The notes beneath the pieces were generated by a model. It searched no databases, had not been told where the DNA came from, and saw nothing but the letters and a program-made list of their open reading frames with translations. A DNA stretch of 41,548 nucleotides from an uncultured Blautia sp. (lineage in GTDB: Bacteria; Bacillota; Clostridia; Lachnospirales; Lachnospiraceae), in assembly GCA_934408705.1 (NCBI GenBank), contig CAKRVL010000015.1, positions 1 through 41,548 of the forward strand. The letters run 5' to 3'. A program made the position numbers and the translations under genes. The first letter of the stretch is position 1. Each line of letters starts with the position of its first letter. Of the stretch, positions 8,647 to 17,004 are shown one piece after another.

Positions 8647-8673
8647 AAAACCCGGACTGCAAGGCAATCCGGG
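8647..8673 (-). terminator. Terminator after the GH3-GtrA operon
   Basis: The stem CCCGGA/TCCGGG (8651-8656 with 8668-8673) is followed on the minus strand by TTTTCTC, about 20 bases past the stop of the GtrA-like gene. Confidence 0.75.
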
Positions 8674-8691
8674 CAAAGGGGTAATCTATAT

Positions 8692-9195
8692 TTATTTATT
8701 CGGCATGATCCAGAATTTCATGGTCGGATAACTAAGAACAACCTGAACCAGAATGTTCACCACATTTGCAAGTGTAGGTGCAAGAGCTTCTGAAACACCG
8801 ATATTTACGAAAAAGCTCTGGCTGTAAGCCGGAAGTGCTGCGGATACAAGAACCAGCACGACTGCAAGCACGATATATTTAGGCACAGCCTTTTCGAATG
8901 CAGCATTTGATTTAAAAACCAGATTCTTCTGTACAAAAAAGTTTACGGTCTGGGCTGCTGCAGTTGCAACCAGAAAGCTCAGGAAGCCGCATAAGCCCAG
9001 ATTGGACTCAATATTGTCTGCGTAATTAAATACCAGGAATTTAAATGGAGTGGCTGCAAAGCTCTTGAAAATGAAACCGGTACACAGCCACATGATTACA
9101 AAGTTTGTGATGGTCGCACAGTTAGATAATACATTGAATTTAATAAACTCCCAGATATTCGGATGATCTGCGATTAACTGTTTTATTTTTTCCAT
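8692..9195 (-). CDS. GtrA-like family membrane protein
   Basis: 167 aa with four predicted membrane helices (about 14-35, 65-90, 104-123, 134-156). The typical GtrA-like N-terminus is FIKFNVLSNCATITNFVIMW, and the second block is FLVATAAAQTVNFFVQKNLVF. GtrA-like proteins are thought to help flip lipid-linked sugars for glycosylation of surface polymers. The start ATG at 9195 follows AGGAGGAGAA. An upstream in-frame ATG would begin inside the preceding gene and lacks a site. The gene begins 13 bases after the GH3 stop, so the two are co-transcribed. A functional link to the glycosidase is inferred from position only. Confidence 0.85.
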   Translation of the reverse strand: MEKIKQLIADHPNIWEFIKFNVLSNCATITNFVIMWLCTGFIFKSFAATPFKFLVFNYADNIESNLGLCGFLSFLVATAAAQTVNFFVQKNLVFKSNAAFEKAVPKYIVLAVVLVLVSAALPAYSQSFFVNIGVSEALAPTLANVVNILVQVVLSYPTMKFWIMPNK

Positions 9196-9208
9196 AAAGG
9201 TTCTCCTC

Positions 9209-11644
9209 CTATTTCTGCCCTTCCAGCTCTTTCTCATACTTTTTATTCAGCTTCCGGTTTCTGAAAAATCCACTGATCACTTTTCCCATTCCACTGAAAT
9301 GTCCGTTTACAACCTTCAGAAGTCCTTCCACCATTTCCATGGAAACCATACCGCCGGTCATCTTGGCAATCGCACGGAATGGCATATTGTACTGGAACAA
9401 AGTGTTCAGATCCGGAATTCCTGCTGCCTCACTCTTTTTCAGCTTTTCGCCCAGCTTCTTACAGATGAAACGGGCAATTCCGCTTTTCGCGTAATACATC
9501 TGGCAAAGGGCATCGTTCATACCAAGCTCACCGCTCCAGCTTCCGTCCGGAATGGAATGTCCAAGGATAGTCTCGTACTCCTCATTTCCAACCTGCTGGA
9601 TCTTTCCATTCACATAAGAGGTGACACGATTGGTATAATAAGGCATTACCTCAGTGGTTCCAATAATGGCAAGCTTATCCTGAAGACGGATATCCACGCA
9701 GCTTGCACCGATCATAATGCTGTAAACGCCGCCTTCTACCTCCCATTTATTTGTCTTCATATTCCAGTAACGGAATGTCTTGTCGTCAAACTTAATGGTA
9801 ACTGTTTTCTCCTCGCCTGCCTTTAAGAATACCTTGGAAAATCCCTTCAGTTCTTTCACCGGGCGGAAAACCTTTGCTCCCGGAAGTCCTACATAAAGCT
9901 GGGCAATCTCCGCACCGTCATATTTTCCGGTATTGCGAAGGGTAAAAGTCACACCATCCGGCTTCACCTGAAGATTATCATATTCAAATGTAGTGTAGGA
10001 AAGACCGTATCCAAATGGATAATTTACCGGCACACCGGCTGTATCAAAATAACGATATCCTACGTAAATTCCCTCTCTGTACTCTGAATTACGCTCCTGG
10101 GACGGATAATAATTGTAAGAAGGAGTATCCTCATATTTCTTAATGTAAGTTTCAGCAAGCTTTCCGGATGGATTGACTTTACCGGAAAGAATATCAAGCA
10201 CTGCGCCTGCACCGGCCTGTCCCATTAAAGCAGTGTGAAGCAGGGCTTTAAAATGATGGTGCCACGGCATTTCGATAACAGAACCAGCGCTGATAATACC
10301 AACCATGTTTGCATTTGCTTTTGCCAGCTCCTGGATCAGGTTGATCTGGTTCTGGGGAATGCGAAGGTGTTTGCGGTCAAGCCCCTCTGTCTCGCTTTTC
10401 TCGTTCAGTCCAAAGAAAAACAGCACTACATCAGAACGACGGGCAAGATCTACGGCCTCTTTTTTCATGGCTTCATCTTCTTTACCATCGCGCTGATAAC
10501 CGCGGACAATCCCGGTTACAGAAATTCCGCTGGTCTCCAGCATGTCTTTGATAGAATCTACCCTTGTGGAATTTACCATGGATGAGCCTGCACCCTGATA
10601 TCTTGGCTCAAAGGCAAAATCACCGATTATGGCAGCCTGTACCTTTTTCCCTACAGGAAGGATCCCGCCTTCGTTTTTCAGAAGGACTGCACTGTTTTCA
10701 CAGGCAAGACGGGCAAGCTTATGATGCTCTTCATGGAGAGCTTTTTTGTCGGCCACTTTTTTGTAATGCTTTGCGTTCTCAGAGGTGGTGAGTACCAGGT
10801 CAAGAAGCTCATCTACACGCTCATCAATGTCTTTTTCGCTGATCTTACCACTCTCTACACTGGCGAGAAGCTCTCTTGCAGCATCCAGTCCAGGTGTAGG
10901 CATTTCCAGTGTGGAACCATTTTTCACACCAAGAGAATGGTCGTTGGAAGCGCCCCAGTCTGTGATCACAGAACCCTCAAAGCCCCACTCGTCACGAAGA
11001 ATATCTTTAAGCAAATGCTCATTCTCATTTGCATATATACCATTTACCTCGTTATAGCTGCTCATAACAGTTTTGGCACCGCCCTCTTTAATGGCGATTT
11101 CAAATCCGGTAAGATAAATCTCACGAAGTGTTCTCTCATCTATCACTGCGTTCATTGCCATACGGCGAAGCTCCTGACTGTTTACCGCGAAATGCTTTGC
11201 ACAGGCTGCCGCACCGGTACTCTGCACACCACGGATAAATGCAGCTGCCATTTTTCCGGAGAGATATGGATCCTCGGAAAAATACTCAAAATTACGTCCG
11301 CAAAGCGGATTTCTCTTAATATTCAGTCCCGGTCCAAGGAGAACGTTCACATCCTCTTCCATGGATTCCTCTCCAAGGGCTACGCCTACCTCCTGTTCCA
11401 GCTCTTCGTCCCAGCTGTTTGCCATTGCGGCAGCTGTGGGAAAACAGGTTGCCGGTACTGCCGGATTGATTCCCAGATGGTCTCCCGCCCCAGCCTGTTT
11501 ACGTACACCGTTTGGTCCGTCAGAACAGAAAATCGCAGGGATATCCAGACGTGGAAAATCTCTGGTCTGCCACTCGCTTTTTCCACTGAGAAATGCGGCT
11601 TTTTCCTTCAACGTCATGTTATCTATGATATTCTGATATTTCAT
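9209..11644 (-). CDS. GH3 family beta-glucosidase
   Basis: 811 aa, no signal peptide, so cytoplasmic. The N-terminal (alpha/beta)8 domain (1-310) has CSDGPNGVR, GPGLNIKRNPLCGRNFEYFS, CAKHFAVNSQE and the nucleophile D229 in GSVITDWGAS. The alpha/beta sandwich domain (310-530) carries the likely acid/base in EYREGIYVGYRYFD. A fibronectin-like domain (about 560-675) follows. A helical extension of about 135 residues after that domain ends in a basic tail (FFRNRKLNKKYEKELEG). The substrate is probably a beta-glucoside or beta-xyloside taken up as an oligosaccharide. It is first in an operon with a GtrA-like protein. The ribosome site GGGAGC is somewhat far (about 10 bases). Confidence 0.93.
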   Translation of the reverse strand: MKYQNIIDNMTLKEKAAFLSGKSEWQTRDFPRLDIPAIFCSDGPNGVRKQAGAGDHLGINPAVPATCFPTAAAMANSWDEELEQEVGVALGEESMEEDVNVLLGPGLNIKRNPLCGRNFEYFSEDPYLSGKMAAAFIRGVQSTGAAACAKHFAVNSQELRRMAMNAVIDERTLREIYLTGFEIAIKEGGAKTVMSSYNEVNGIYANENEHLLKDILRDEWGFEGSVITDWGASNDHSLGVKNGSTLEMPTPGLDAARELLASVESGKISEKDIDERVDELLDLVLTTSENAKHYKKVADKKALHEEHHKLARLACENSAVLLKNEGGILPVGKKVQAAIIGDFAFEPRYQGAGSSMVNSTRVDSIKDMLETSGISVTGIVRGYQRDGKEDEAMKKEAVDLARRSDVVLFFFGLNEKSETEGLDRKHLRIPQNQINLIQELAKANANMVGIISAGSVIEMPWHHHFKALLHTALMGQAGAGAVLDILSGKVNPSGKLAETYIKKYEDTPSYNYYPSQERNSEYREGIYVGYRYFDTAGVPVNYPFGYGLSYTTFEYDNLQVKPDGVTFTLRNTGKYDGAEIAQLYVGLPGAKVFRPVKELKGFSKVFLKAGEEKTVTIKFDDKTFRYWNMKTNKWEVEGGVYSIMIGASCVDIRLQDKLAIIGTTEVMPYYTNRVTSYVNGKIQQVGNEEYETILGHSIPDGSWSGELGMNDALCQMYYAKSGIARFICKKLGEKLKKSEAAGIPDLNTLFQYNMPFRAIAKMTGGMVSMEMVEGLLKVVNGHFSGMGKVISGFFRNRKLNKKYEKELEGQK

Positions 11645-11684
11645 GCTTGTGATTGCTCCCTTCTATATTGCCATAAATATAACA

Positions 11685-11711
11685 CAACCCCGCCTATAAA
11701 AGGCGGGGTTG
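11685..11711. repeat. Perfect GC-rich inverted repeat in the GH3 leader/promoter
   Basis: An 11-base stem (CAACCCCGCCT, loop ATAAA, AGGCGGGGTTG) lies 41 bases before the GH3 start. It has no U-tract on either side, so it is a poor terminator. A minus-strand TTGACA lies at 11720-11725 and any matching -10 would fall inside this palindrome. An operator or a 5' UTR stability hairpin is possible. Confidence 0.5.
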
Positions 11712-11767
11712 GCACAAACTGTCAATATATTGCATAAGATGCATTTTACATCCTGACCAGCTTAATA

Positions 11768-11800
11768 AAAAAAGAAAAGCAGAGAATTTTTCATCTCTGC
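11768..11800 (-). terminator. Terminator of the BspA-like gene
   Basis: The stem GCAGAGA/TCTCTGC (11779-11785 with 11794-11800) is followed on the minus strand by TTTTCTTTTTTT. It lies 24 bases past the stop of the surface-protein gene. Confidence 0.85.
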
Positions 11801-11823
11801 CTTTCTGCTTACATTGCATAATA

Positions 11824-13707
11824 CTATTTCACGATAACCTTACATTTAACTGTTTTCTTACCTGCTTTTACAGTAATTACAGCTGTTCCTTTTTTCTTTG
11901 CAGTAATTTTACCTTTTTTATCTACCTTAGCAACCTTGGTGGAGCTGGATTTGTAGGTGATCCGTTCTTTACATGTCACTGGTTTCAGAACCGGCTTCAG
12001 TATGTATTTCTGGTTCTTCTTTAATCTTATTGTTTTCGGTACACCTGTGATCTTTGAAGCTTTTACTGCAGTTTTCTGCACTTTTACGGTAACAGTTTTC
12101 TCATAGCCGCTTTGCAGGACTATGGTAAGAGTAGCCTTACCGGTTTTTTTACCTGCGGTAACAGTGATGATATTTCCATCTGGCTGAATTTTTGCAGTCA
12201 CAATCTTATCATCATCAGAATAGCACTCTCTGACATGGTCTCCCTTTGCAAGTCCGGTTACCTTCAGACACTTTGTACTCTGTCTTCTCTTCAACACAAT
12301 ACTGGTCTGGCTTACCTTCATTGTAGGACTCAGTTGTCCTTTTGTATACTCTGTTTCTTTCTCGCCACAGGCACTGCAGGTACGTTCCTGAATTTCTTCC
12401 TGATCTATCGTTGCTTCCTGGATCACTTTCCAAGGTGAAAACTTATGTCCGGTTTCTTTTGTAAAAGATGTTTTTATATCTCCGCAATTTTTGCAGCGAT
12501 ACTCCTCCTCTCCGGGAGTTGTACACGTTTCCTTTTCGTAGAAGGACAGTTCCCACTTGTGGCCGGTGGCCGGAATTGTCTCCTTCTTAGTCTCATAACA
12601 TCTCTTACATGTATAAGTTTTTTCTCCCGCACTTTCACAGGAAGCCTCTTTTGTTATAGTTCCTCTGTCCCAGTCATGACCAAGCACTGGCAGCTCAGCA
12701 GTATAATAATCACCGCAGAACTGGCAGATTTCTTCACTCACACCTGCAGATATACAGCTATTAGGCTGTTTACAATAAGAAATATAATGGTGCATGTGAT
12801 TTGGATTATAGCCATAATATAAATTTGTGTGAGAATCACATATATACTGTTTCTGCCACTTGCTGCTCTTAGCATAACAGCGGATGCTTCTCAGCTCAGC
12901 ACAATCCTTAAATGCATTATTTCCTATATATGACACACTTTCCGGAATTTCTATAGTTTCTAATGCGCTGCACTTGCTAAATGCAAAATCATTCATCCCT
13001 GTCAGGCCTTCTGAAAGCTTTACACTTGTCAGACCTGTACAGCCATAAAAAGCACCGCTTCCTATTACTGTTACGTTTTTCGGAATTGTAATATTGGTGA
13101 GACTGCTGCAATACTGAAATGCCTGTACTCCGATTTCTGTTGCACTTTCCGGAATCTTTATTTCTGCAAGACCGGAGCAATTAAAAAATGCATGTGCCTC
13201 TATACTTTTTACGCCTTCAGGAATATTAATACTGGTCAGTTTACCGCAATTCTCGAATGCACTGGCACCAATACTATTTATACTCTCCGGAAGTGTAACA
13301 CTTGTTAAGCTGCCGCATTCAGAAAATGCACCATCGCCTATACCTGTCACACCAGCTGTGACAACTACACTTGTCACCTTTCCGTTCCTGGCAAAAGCAT
13401 CAGCTTCTATAATTCCGGTTCCGCTGATAACCAGCTTGCCATCCTCTGATAATGTATAGGTAATATTGGAAGCATCTTCGTTATCTTCTACATCTGCAAA
13501 AGCCGTAACTGTCTCTGCGGTCTCTTCTGTCAGTTCCTCTTCTGCTTCCAGTCCAACAGCCTCTTCCATACCTGATTCATCTACAAACAGCTCCTCAGAC
13601 ATTATCTCGGAAGAAAAATCAGAAGCACCCACTGCCAGCGCAGATCCATCTACACTTGTTATCGCTAACAATACTGCCGCTGCTAATGCTACTCTTTTGT
13701 TTTTCAT
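11824..13707 (-). CDS. Secreted BspA-like leucine-rich-repeat protein with Ig-like C-terminus
   Basis: 627 aa. Signal peptide 1-26 (VALAAAVLLAITSVDGSALA), then an acidic linker (30-80). About eight LRR_5/BspA repeats follow (105-290; pattern IGxxAFxxCxxLTxIxIPxxV). Next come repeated CxxC modules (about 305-455; GHxW...ATC/SC...GExxYxCxxC). The C-terminus has two lysine-rich Big_2-like Ig domains (465-627; GKITAKKKGTAVITVKAGKK). No LPXTG, choline-binding or SLH anchor is seen. BspA-like LRR proteins mediate host or matrix binding, but the ligand here is unknown. It lies 16 bases downstream of another secreted Ig-like protein, so both are one operon with a terminator after this gene. Confidence 0.85.
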   Translation of the reverse strand: MKNKRVALAAAVLLAITSVDGSALAVGASDFSSEIMSEELFVDESGMEEAVGLEAEEELTEETAETVTAFADVEDNEDASNITYTLSEDGKLVISGTGIIEADAFARNGKVTSVVVTAGVTGIGDGAFSECGSLTSVTLPESINSIGASAFENCGKLTSINIPEGVKSIEAHAFFNCSGLAEIKIPESATEIGVQAFQYCSSLTNITIPKNVTVIGSGAFYGCTGLTSVKLSEGLTGMNDFAFSKCSALETIEIPESVSYIGNNAFKDCAELRSIRCYAKSSKWQKQYICDSHTNLYYGYNPNHMHHYISYCKQPNSCISAGVSEEICQFCGDYYTAELPVLGHDWDRGTITKEASCESAGEKTYTCKRCYETKKETIPATGHKWELSFYEKETCTTPGEEEYRCKNCGDIKTSFTKETGHKFSPWKVIQEATIDQEEIQERTCSACGEKETEYTKGQLSPTMKVSQTSIVLKRRQSTKCLKVTGLAKGDHVRECYSDDDKIVTAKIQPDGNIITVTAGKKTGKATLTIVLQSGYEKTVTVKVQKTAVKASKITGVPKTIRLKKNQKYILKPVLKPVTCKERITYKSSSTKVAKVDKKGKITAKKKGTAVITVKAGKKTVKCKVIVK

Positions 13708-13723
13708 ATTCCATACCTCACGA

Positions 13724-14815
13724 TCAGAAATTCGGGAACAGATTGTTCATTTCAGTTGAAATTCTATGTCCGGCATAGGTTCCCGGAATAGTGTAGCTGC
13801 AACCTTTTAAGAATGTATTGAAAATACTATTGACACTTCTTTGCTCTCTGTATGATGGATCGCTTCCGAATAAATCTCTCAGCTCATCTGTATAGTTAAA
13901 GCTGATATATCCGTCTCTCCGGATCTGGGAACATGTGGTAGTTCTCTCGTATGCCAGTGCGCTCTTATTATTCCACATAGTTAAATACAGATAACATCTG
14001 TCACTGTTCTCATATATTGTCATCTGAATGATTCCCTTGGTAGCACCCTCCATCAATTCTGTAAAGCAGATGGTTCCTTTGCTTTCATTGTATTGAACCA
14101 CCATATTAAAACCGCTGCCTAACTCTTTGGCAATACAATATTCACCGTCAGACAGGAAATTCACGCTCTTTATTTCTCTGGCCAGTTTCTCAAAAGGTGT
14201 TTCATTTATCTGTACAGAGCCCTTTACAGTAACTGGTATGTTATAAACTTCTTTATTAAAATTACTGTAAATCTTAATATTAGTTGTGCCCGCTTTTTTA
14301 CCGGTTATTGTAATATAATCAGGGAAGCCCTCTGCTTTTCCCCACTTTCCGGTCGCTATGTCAGAATCAGCGATGTTAAAATAGACGGTGCCTACTGTAG
14401 GATAGTAGTTTACTTTAATTTTCGCTGAGCTGCCTACGCCATCAATTGTAACGGATTTCTTGTCAGCAGTTAAAGCACGCTTTACCTGAACAGTACATTT
14501 TAATTTCTTTGAACCTGCTTTTACTGTGATCGTTGTCTTTCCTGGTTTCTTTCCTCTCACCACACCGGATGAAGAAACAGACGCGATGGAAGAGTTTGCT
14601 GATTTCCATTTCAGTTTTCCTTTTTTGCCGGAAACCTTCAGTTTGACAGTTTTTCCAACATAGATTCTTGCAGTCTTCTTATTCAGTTTAGGTGCTGCGT
14701 TAGCAGATACCGGCATTAACAGCATAACTGTTAATATGCTGAACAGCAGCAGCAGGGATAATTTCTTCAGCATTCCTCCCTGTGATCCTTTTGAAGTTGC
14801 TCTTTCTTTTTTCAT
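13724..14815 (-). CDS. Secreted protein with Big_2-like Ig domains
   Basis: 363 aa. Signal peptide (LSLLLLFSILTVMLLMPVSANA, about 19-40). A Big_2-like domain follows at 42-112 (LNKKTARIYVGKTVKLKVSG...GVVRGKKPGKTTITVKAGSK), then a second Ig-like region at 115-200 (ALTADKKSVTID...GTTNIKIYS). The C-terminal 160-residue domain of unknown family ends in SFNYTDELRDLFGSD...YTIPGTYAGHRISTEMNNLF. The start at 14815 has GGGAGG six bases upstream; the internal Met at residue 15 has its GGAGG too close. It is the first gene of a two-gene operon with the BspA-like protein and shares its Ig-fold module type. Adhesion or a cell-surface scaffold role is inferred; there is no catalytic motif I can identify. 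Confidence 0.8.
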   Translation of the reverse strand: MKKERATSKGSQGGMLKKLSLLLLFSILTVMLLMPVSANAAPKLNKKTARIYVGKTVKLKVSGKKGKLKWKSANSSIASVSSSGVVRGKKPGKTTITVKAGSKKLKCTVQVKRALTADKKSVTIDGVGSSAKIKVNYYPTVGTVYFNIADSDIATGKWGKAEGFPDYITITGKKAGTTNIKIYSNFNKEVYNIPVTVKGSVQINETPFEKLAREIKSVNFLSDGEYCIAKELGSGFNMVVQYNESKGTICFTELMEGATKGIIQMTIYENSDRCYLYLTMWNNKSALAYERTTTCSQIRRDGYISFNYTDELRDLFGSDPSYREQRSVNSIFNTFLKGCSYTIPGTYAGHRISTEMNNLFPNF

Positions 14816-14936
14816 TTCATTCCTCCCGTTTGATTTTCTGTCTCTTCAGATTGTTATAATCTGTCAGACCGTCATTAAAGCATAGTACCAAACGGAGGAA
14901 AAAACAATTACCTGCCTGCATAGTATCAGGATAATT

Positions 14937-15761
14937 TTATTTTTTTAACGTCTCATTCATACTTCCCATGCGGTATCCCTGGAGATCCATGGTTACGTAT
15001 GTGAAGCCATATTCTTTGAATGCTTTCACGATCTGGTCGCGGTTCTCCAGGACTTTCTGGAGTTCATCCGGCAACACCTCGATTCGCGCCAGTGTGCCGT
15101 GGATGCGGACACGCAACTGATGAAAGCCAAGATCAAGAAGCAGCTGTTCTGCTTTATCTACCATGCCAAGCTTCTCCTTCGTGATAGTCTCGCCGTATAC
15201 AAAACGGGAAGAAAGACAGGCGAAGGACTGTTTCTCCCAGGTGGGAAGTCCAAGCTCTTTGGACAGGGCGCGGATGTCTTCTTTATATAATTCGCTGTGG
15301 CGCAGCGGGCTCTTAACCCCAAGCTCTGCAACTGCCTGCAGCCCCGGTCTGTAATCGCCGTTGTCATCCATATTGGAGCCCTCTGCCACTGCATTCAGCC
15401 CCTCTTTTCTGGCAATGTCCCAGATTTTCTCAAATAACTCTTTCTTACAGATATAGCAACGATTGGCAGGATTCTGACAAAAGCCCTCAATTTCCAGTTC
15501 CTCAGACTCTACTGTAATATGGCGAATTCCCTCTTTTTCACAGAAAGTTTTCGCCTCTTCCAGTTCTCTCTTCGGAAAAGAACAGGACATGGCAGTTATT
15601 GCCAGACATTTATCTCCCAGTACATCGTGGGCAGTTTTCAACAGGAATGTGGAATCCACACCGCTGGAAAAAGCTACAGCCACGCTGCCAAGGCTGCGTA
15701 AGTATTCTTTTAAAGTTTCGTATTTATTCTGCTGCTCTTTGGTTGCAGTGATTTCGCTCAT
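14937..15761 (-). CDS. larE: ATP-dependent sacrificial sulfur transferase LarE
   Basis: 274 aa. The PP-loop pyrophosphatase motif is SSGVDST (32-38). LarE-type motifs are RCYICKKELF (C102, C105), EGSNMDDNGDYRPG and QSFACLSSRF (C182). LarE supplies the sulfur for the nickel-pincer nucleotide cofactor of lactate racemase-type enzymes. In Lactobacillus plantarum the enzyme gives up its own cysteine sulfur (Cys176), which C182 here appears to match; a LarE with three such cysteines may instead hold a 4Fe-4S cluster. The ATG at 15761 has AAAGGAGGA upstream, while a TTG seven codons earlier would sit on that site. No larA, larB or larC lies in the window, so it is isolated. Confidence 0.9.
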   Translation of the reverse strand: MSEITATKEQQNKYETLKEYLRSLGSVAVAFSSGVDSTFLLKTAHDVLGDKCLAITAMSCSFPKRELEEAKTFCEKEGIRHITVESEELEIEGFCQNPANRCYICKKELFEKIWDIARKEGLNAVAEGSNMDDNGDYRPGLQAVAELGVKSPLRHSELYKEDIRALSKELGLPTWEKQSFACLSSRFVYGETITKEKLGMVDKAEQLLLDLGFHQLRVRIHGTLARIEVLPDELQKVLENRDQIVKAFKEYGFTYVTMDLQGYRMGSMNETLKK

Positions 15762-15855
15762 ATGATTGTCCTCCTTTGACAAGTTGGGTGCTATTTGGTG
15801 GGTTCATGTTACTACAGAATCCCCAGTATGTCAATCGGATTAGTTGTGTTTTGGC

Positions 15856-16758
15856 TTAAGTATGCCTTTCCAATGCCCGCACTTTTCTGTAAAATGTAGA
15901 TCTGGAGCCAATTTTTGTCCTTTTCATAGCTTCTTCTACGGTGATCAGTCCTGCTTTAAGCTCTTGATTTACCTGCCGAAGAACTTTTTCGTCAACTTCT
16001 ACGGGCTTTCTGCCAGTATACTTCCCATTTTTTTTCGCCTGCTCAATGCCCGCTCTTCTCTTTGATGCATATTCACGTCTTTCAAGAATTCTCTGAGTTA
16101 CTGCCACAGAAACCATTGCTGACCGCGCTATCATACCCACTAATACGTCACCATCCTGGCTGACAATATCCACACCATTTGTTACTGCAGTAAAAATATT
16201 ATCCGCAAACCCTGCTGTAGTATCGCCAATTTGCTCCAGTGAATCCACAATAACTCTATCCCCATATTGTAACGCGGGTAATCTTTCAGGACTGAACGCT
16301 TCTACGATTGGTGACTCTCGCCTTCTTTCAACGATTAAATTATCATTTGCAGCTCTCATAGTGGTTCTGAGCAGCCATTCAAAACGATCATAATAGTCCA
16401 GACCGACCGATTCAAGGATTTCCCATAAATCCTCCCGGTTCTCAGAGGGCGTTCTTTCCGTAATAAAAACTGGTATATAATTCACTCGGTAATAACGGTC
16501 CAGCCGAAGCTCCATATCAATTCCCGGAAGGCCCTGAAACACACTTGCCGGAAGTCCGTCAATAATGTCCCAATAAGGAATTATCACATACTGAAAATTT
16601 TCTTCATCAAACTCCTGATAATCAATCTGAGCCACACTGATTTTTTCGCCGTTCTTCATAACTGCTTTAATTATTCCTGAATTCACATAGGAAGGAGTTC
16701 CCGTAAGCGGTTTAGTAATTCTGTTTCTTGGCTTCCAGTCTGATCGCACTGCCTGCAT
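15856..16758 (-). CDS. Resolvase-derived DNA-binding protein with novel N-terminal domain, catalytically degenerate
   Basis: 300 aa. Residues 165-300 follow the C-terminal two thirds of a small serine recombinase. The YGDRVIVDSLEQIGDTTAGF stretch lies where resolvases have GDxLVVxxLDRLGRS. Then come the long helix (VAVTQRILERREYASKRRAGIEQ...), the NGKYTGRKP linker and a resolvase HTH (TVEEAMKRTKIGSRSTFYRKV). The arginines of the LDRLGRS motif are replaced (LEQIGDT), and no YxRVS catalytic serine segment exists. Residues 1-150 are instead a domain I do not recognise (IPYWDIIDGLPASVFQGLPG, VFITERTPSENREDLWEIL). It is therefore probably a DNA-binding regulator rather than a recombinase. GGGAGGTG precedes the ATG. 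A MITE-like element abuts its 5' side. Confidence 0.75.
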   Translation of the reverse strand: MQAVRSDWKPRNRITKPLTGTPSYVNSGIIKAVMKNGEKISVAQIDYQEFDEENFQYVIIPYWDIIDGLPASVFQGLPGIDMELRLDRYYRVNYIPVFITERTPSENREDLWEILESVGLDYYDRFEWLLRTTMRAANDNLIVERRRESPIVEAFSPERLPALQYGDRVIVDSLEQIGDTTAGFADNIFTAVTNGVDIVSQDGDVLVGMIARSAMVSVAVTQRILERREYASKRRAGIEQAKKNGKYTGRKPVEVDEKVLRQVNQELKAGLITVEEAMKRTKIGSRSTFYRKVRALERHT

Positions 16759-16799
16759 GTTTTCACCTCCCGCATTTCAATGATAAACGAATTTATTAT

Positions 16800-17004
16800 A
16801 TGATATGAGTGTCAAAAGGTTTTTTGACACTCATTTGATACCCGGATTGCTACGCAACTACGTTGCTCCCGCAATCCTCAAAATATTCGAAATCCGCTGA
16901 TTTACTCCGTAAATCGCTACTTTCTCATATTTGGCGTGTCCCAAGTTCAAAAGCCTTATCGTGCAAGCACGAACAGCTTTTTGACCTTTTGACACTGGTA
17001 TCAT
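16800..17004. mobile_element. MITE-like element (205 bp) with 21-base terminal inverted repeats
   Basis: The left end ATGATATGAGTGTCAAAAGG(T) (16800-16820) and the right end (16984-17004) are inverted copies with 2 mismatches in 21. Inside are further nested palindromes: TGAGTGTCAAAA/TTTTGACACTCA (16806-16833), GGATTGC/GCAATCC (16844-16877) and GCAAC/GTTGC (16854-16866). It has no transposase-sized ORF. The same ends appear in the short palindrome at 6951-6992. No target duplication is clear. Its right third is read as the 3' end of the kinase gene at 16925-17839. Confidence 0.7.

Noticed and set aside
10721..11737. A 338-codon open frame on the plus strand opposite the GH3 gene
   Set aside because: It is a mirror of the strongly supported GH3 gene: low-complexity, cysteine- and histidine-rich, no ribosome site and no domain.
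15856..16758. Active phage or transposon recombinase at this place
   Set aside because: The catalytic serine region and key arginines are missing, and no attachment sites or phage genes are nearby.
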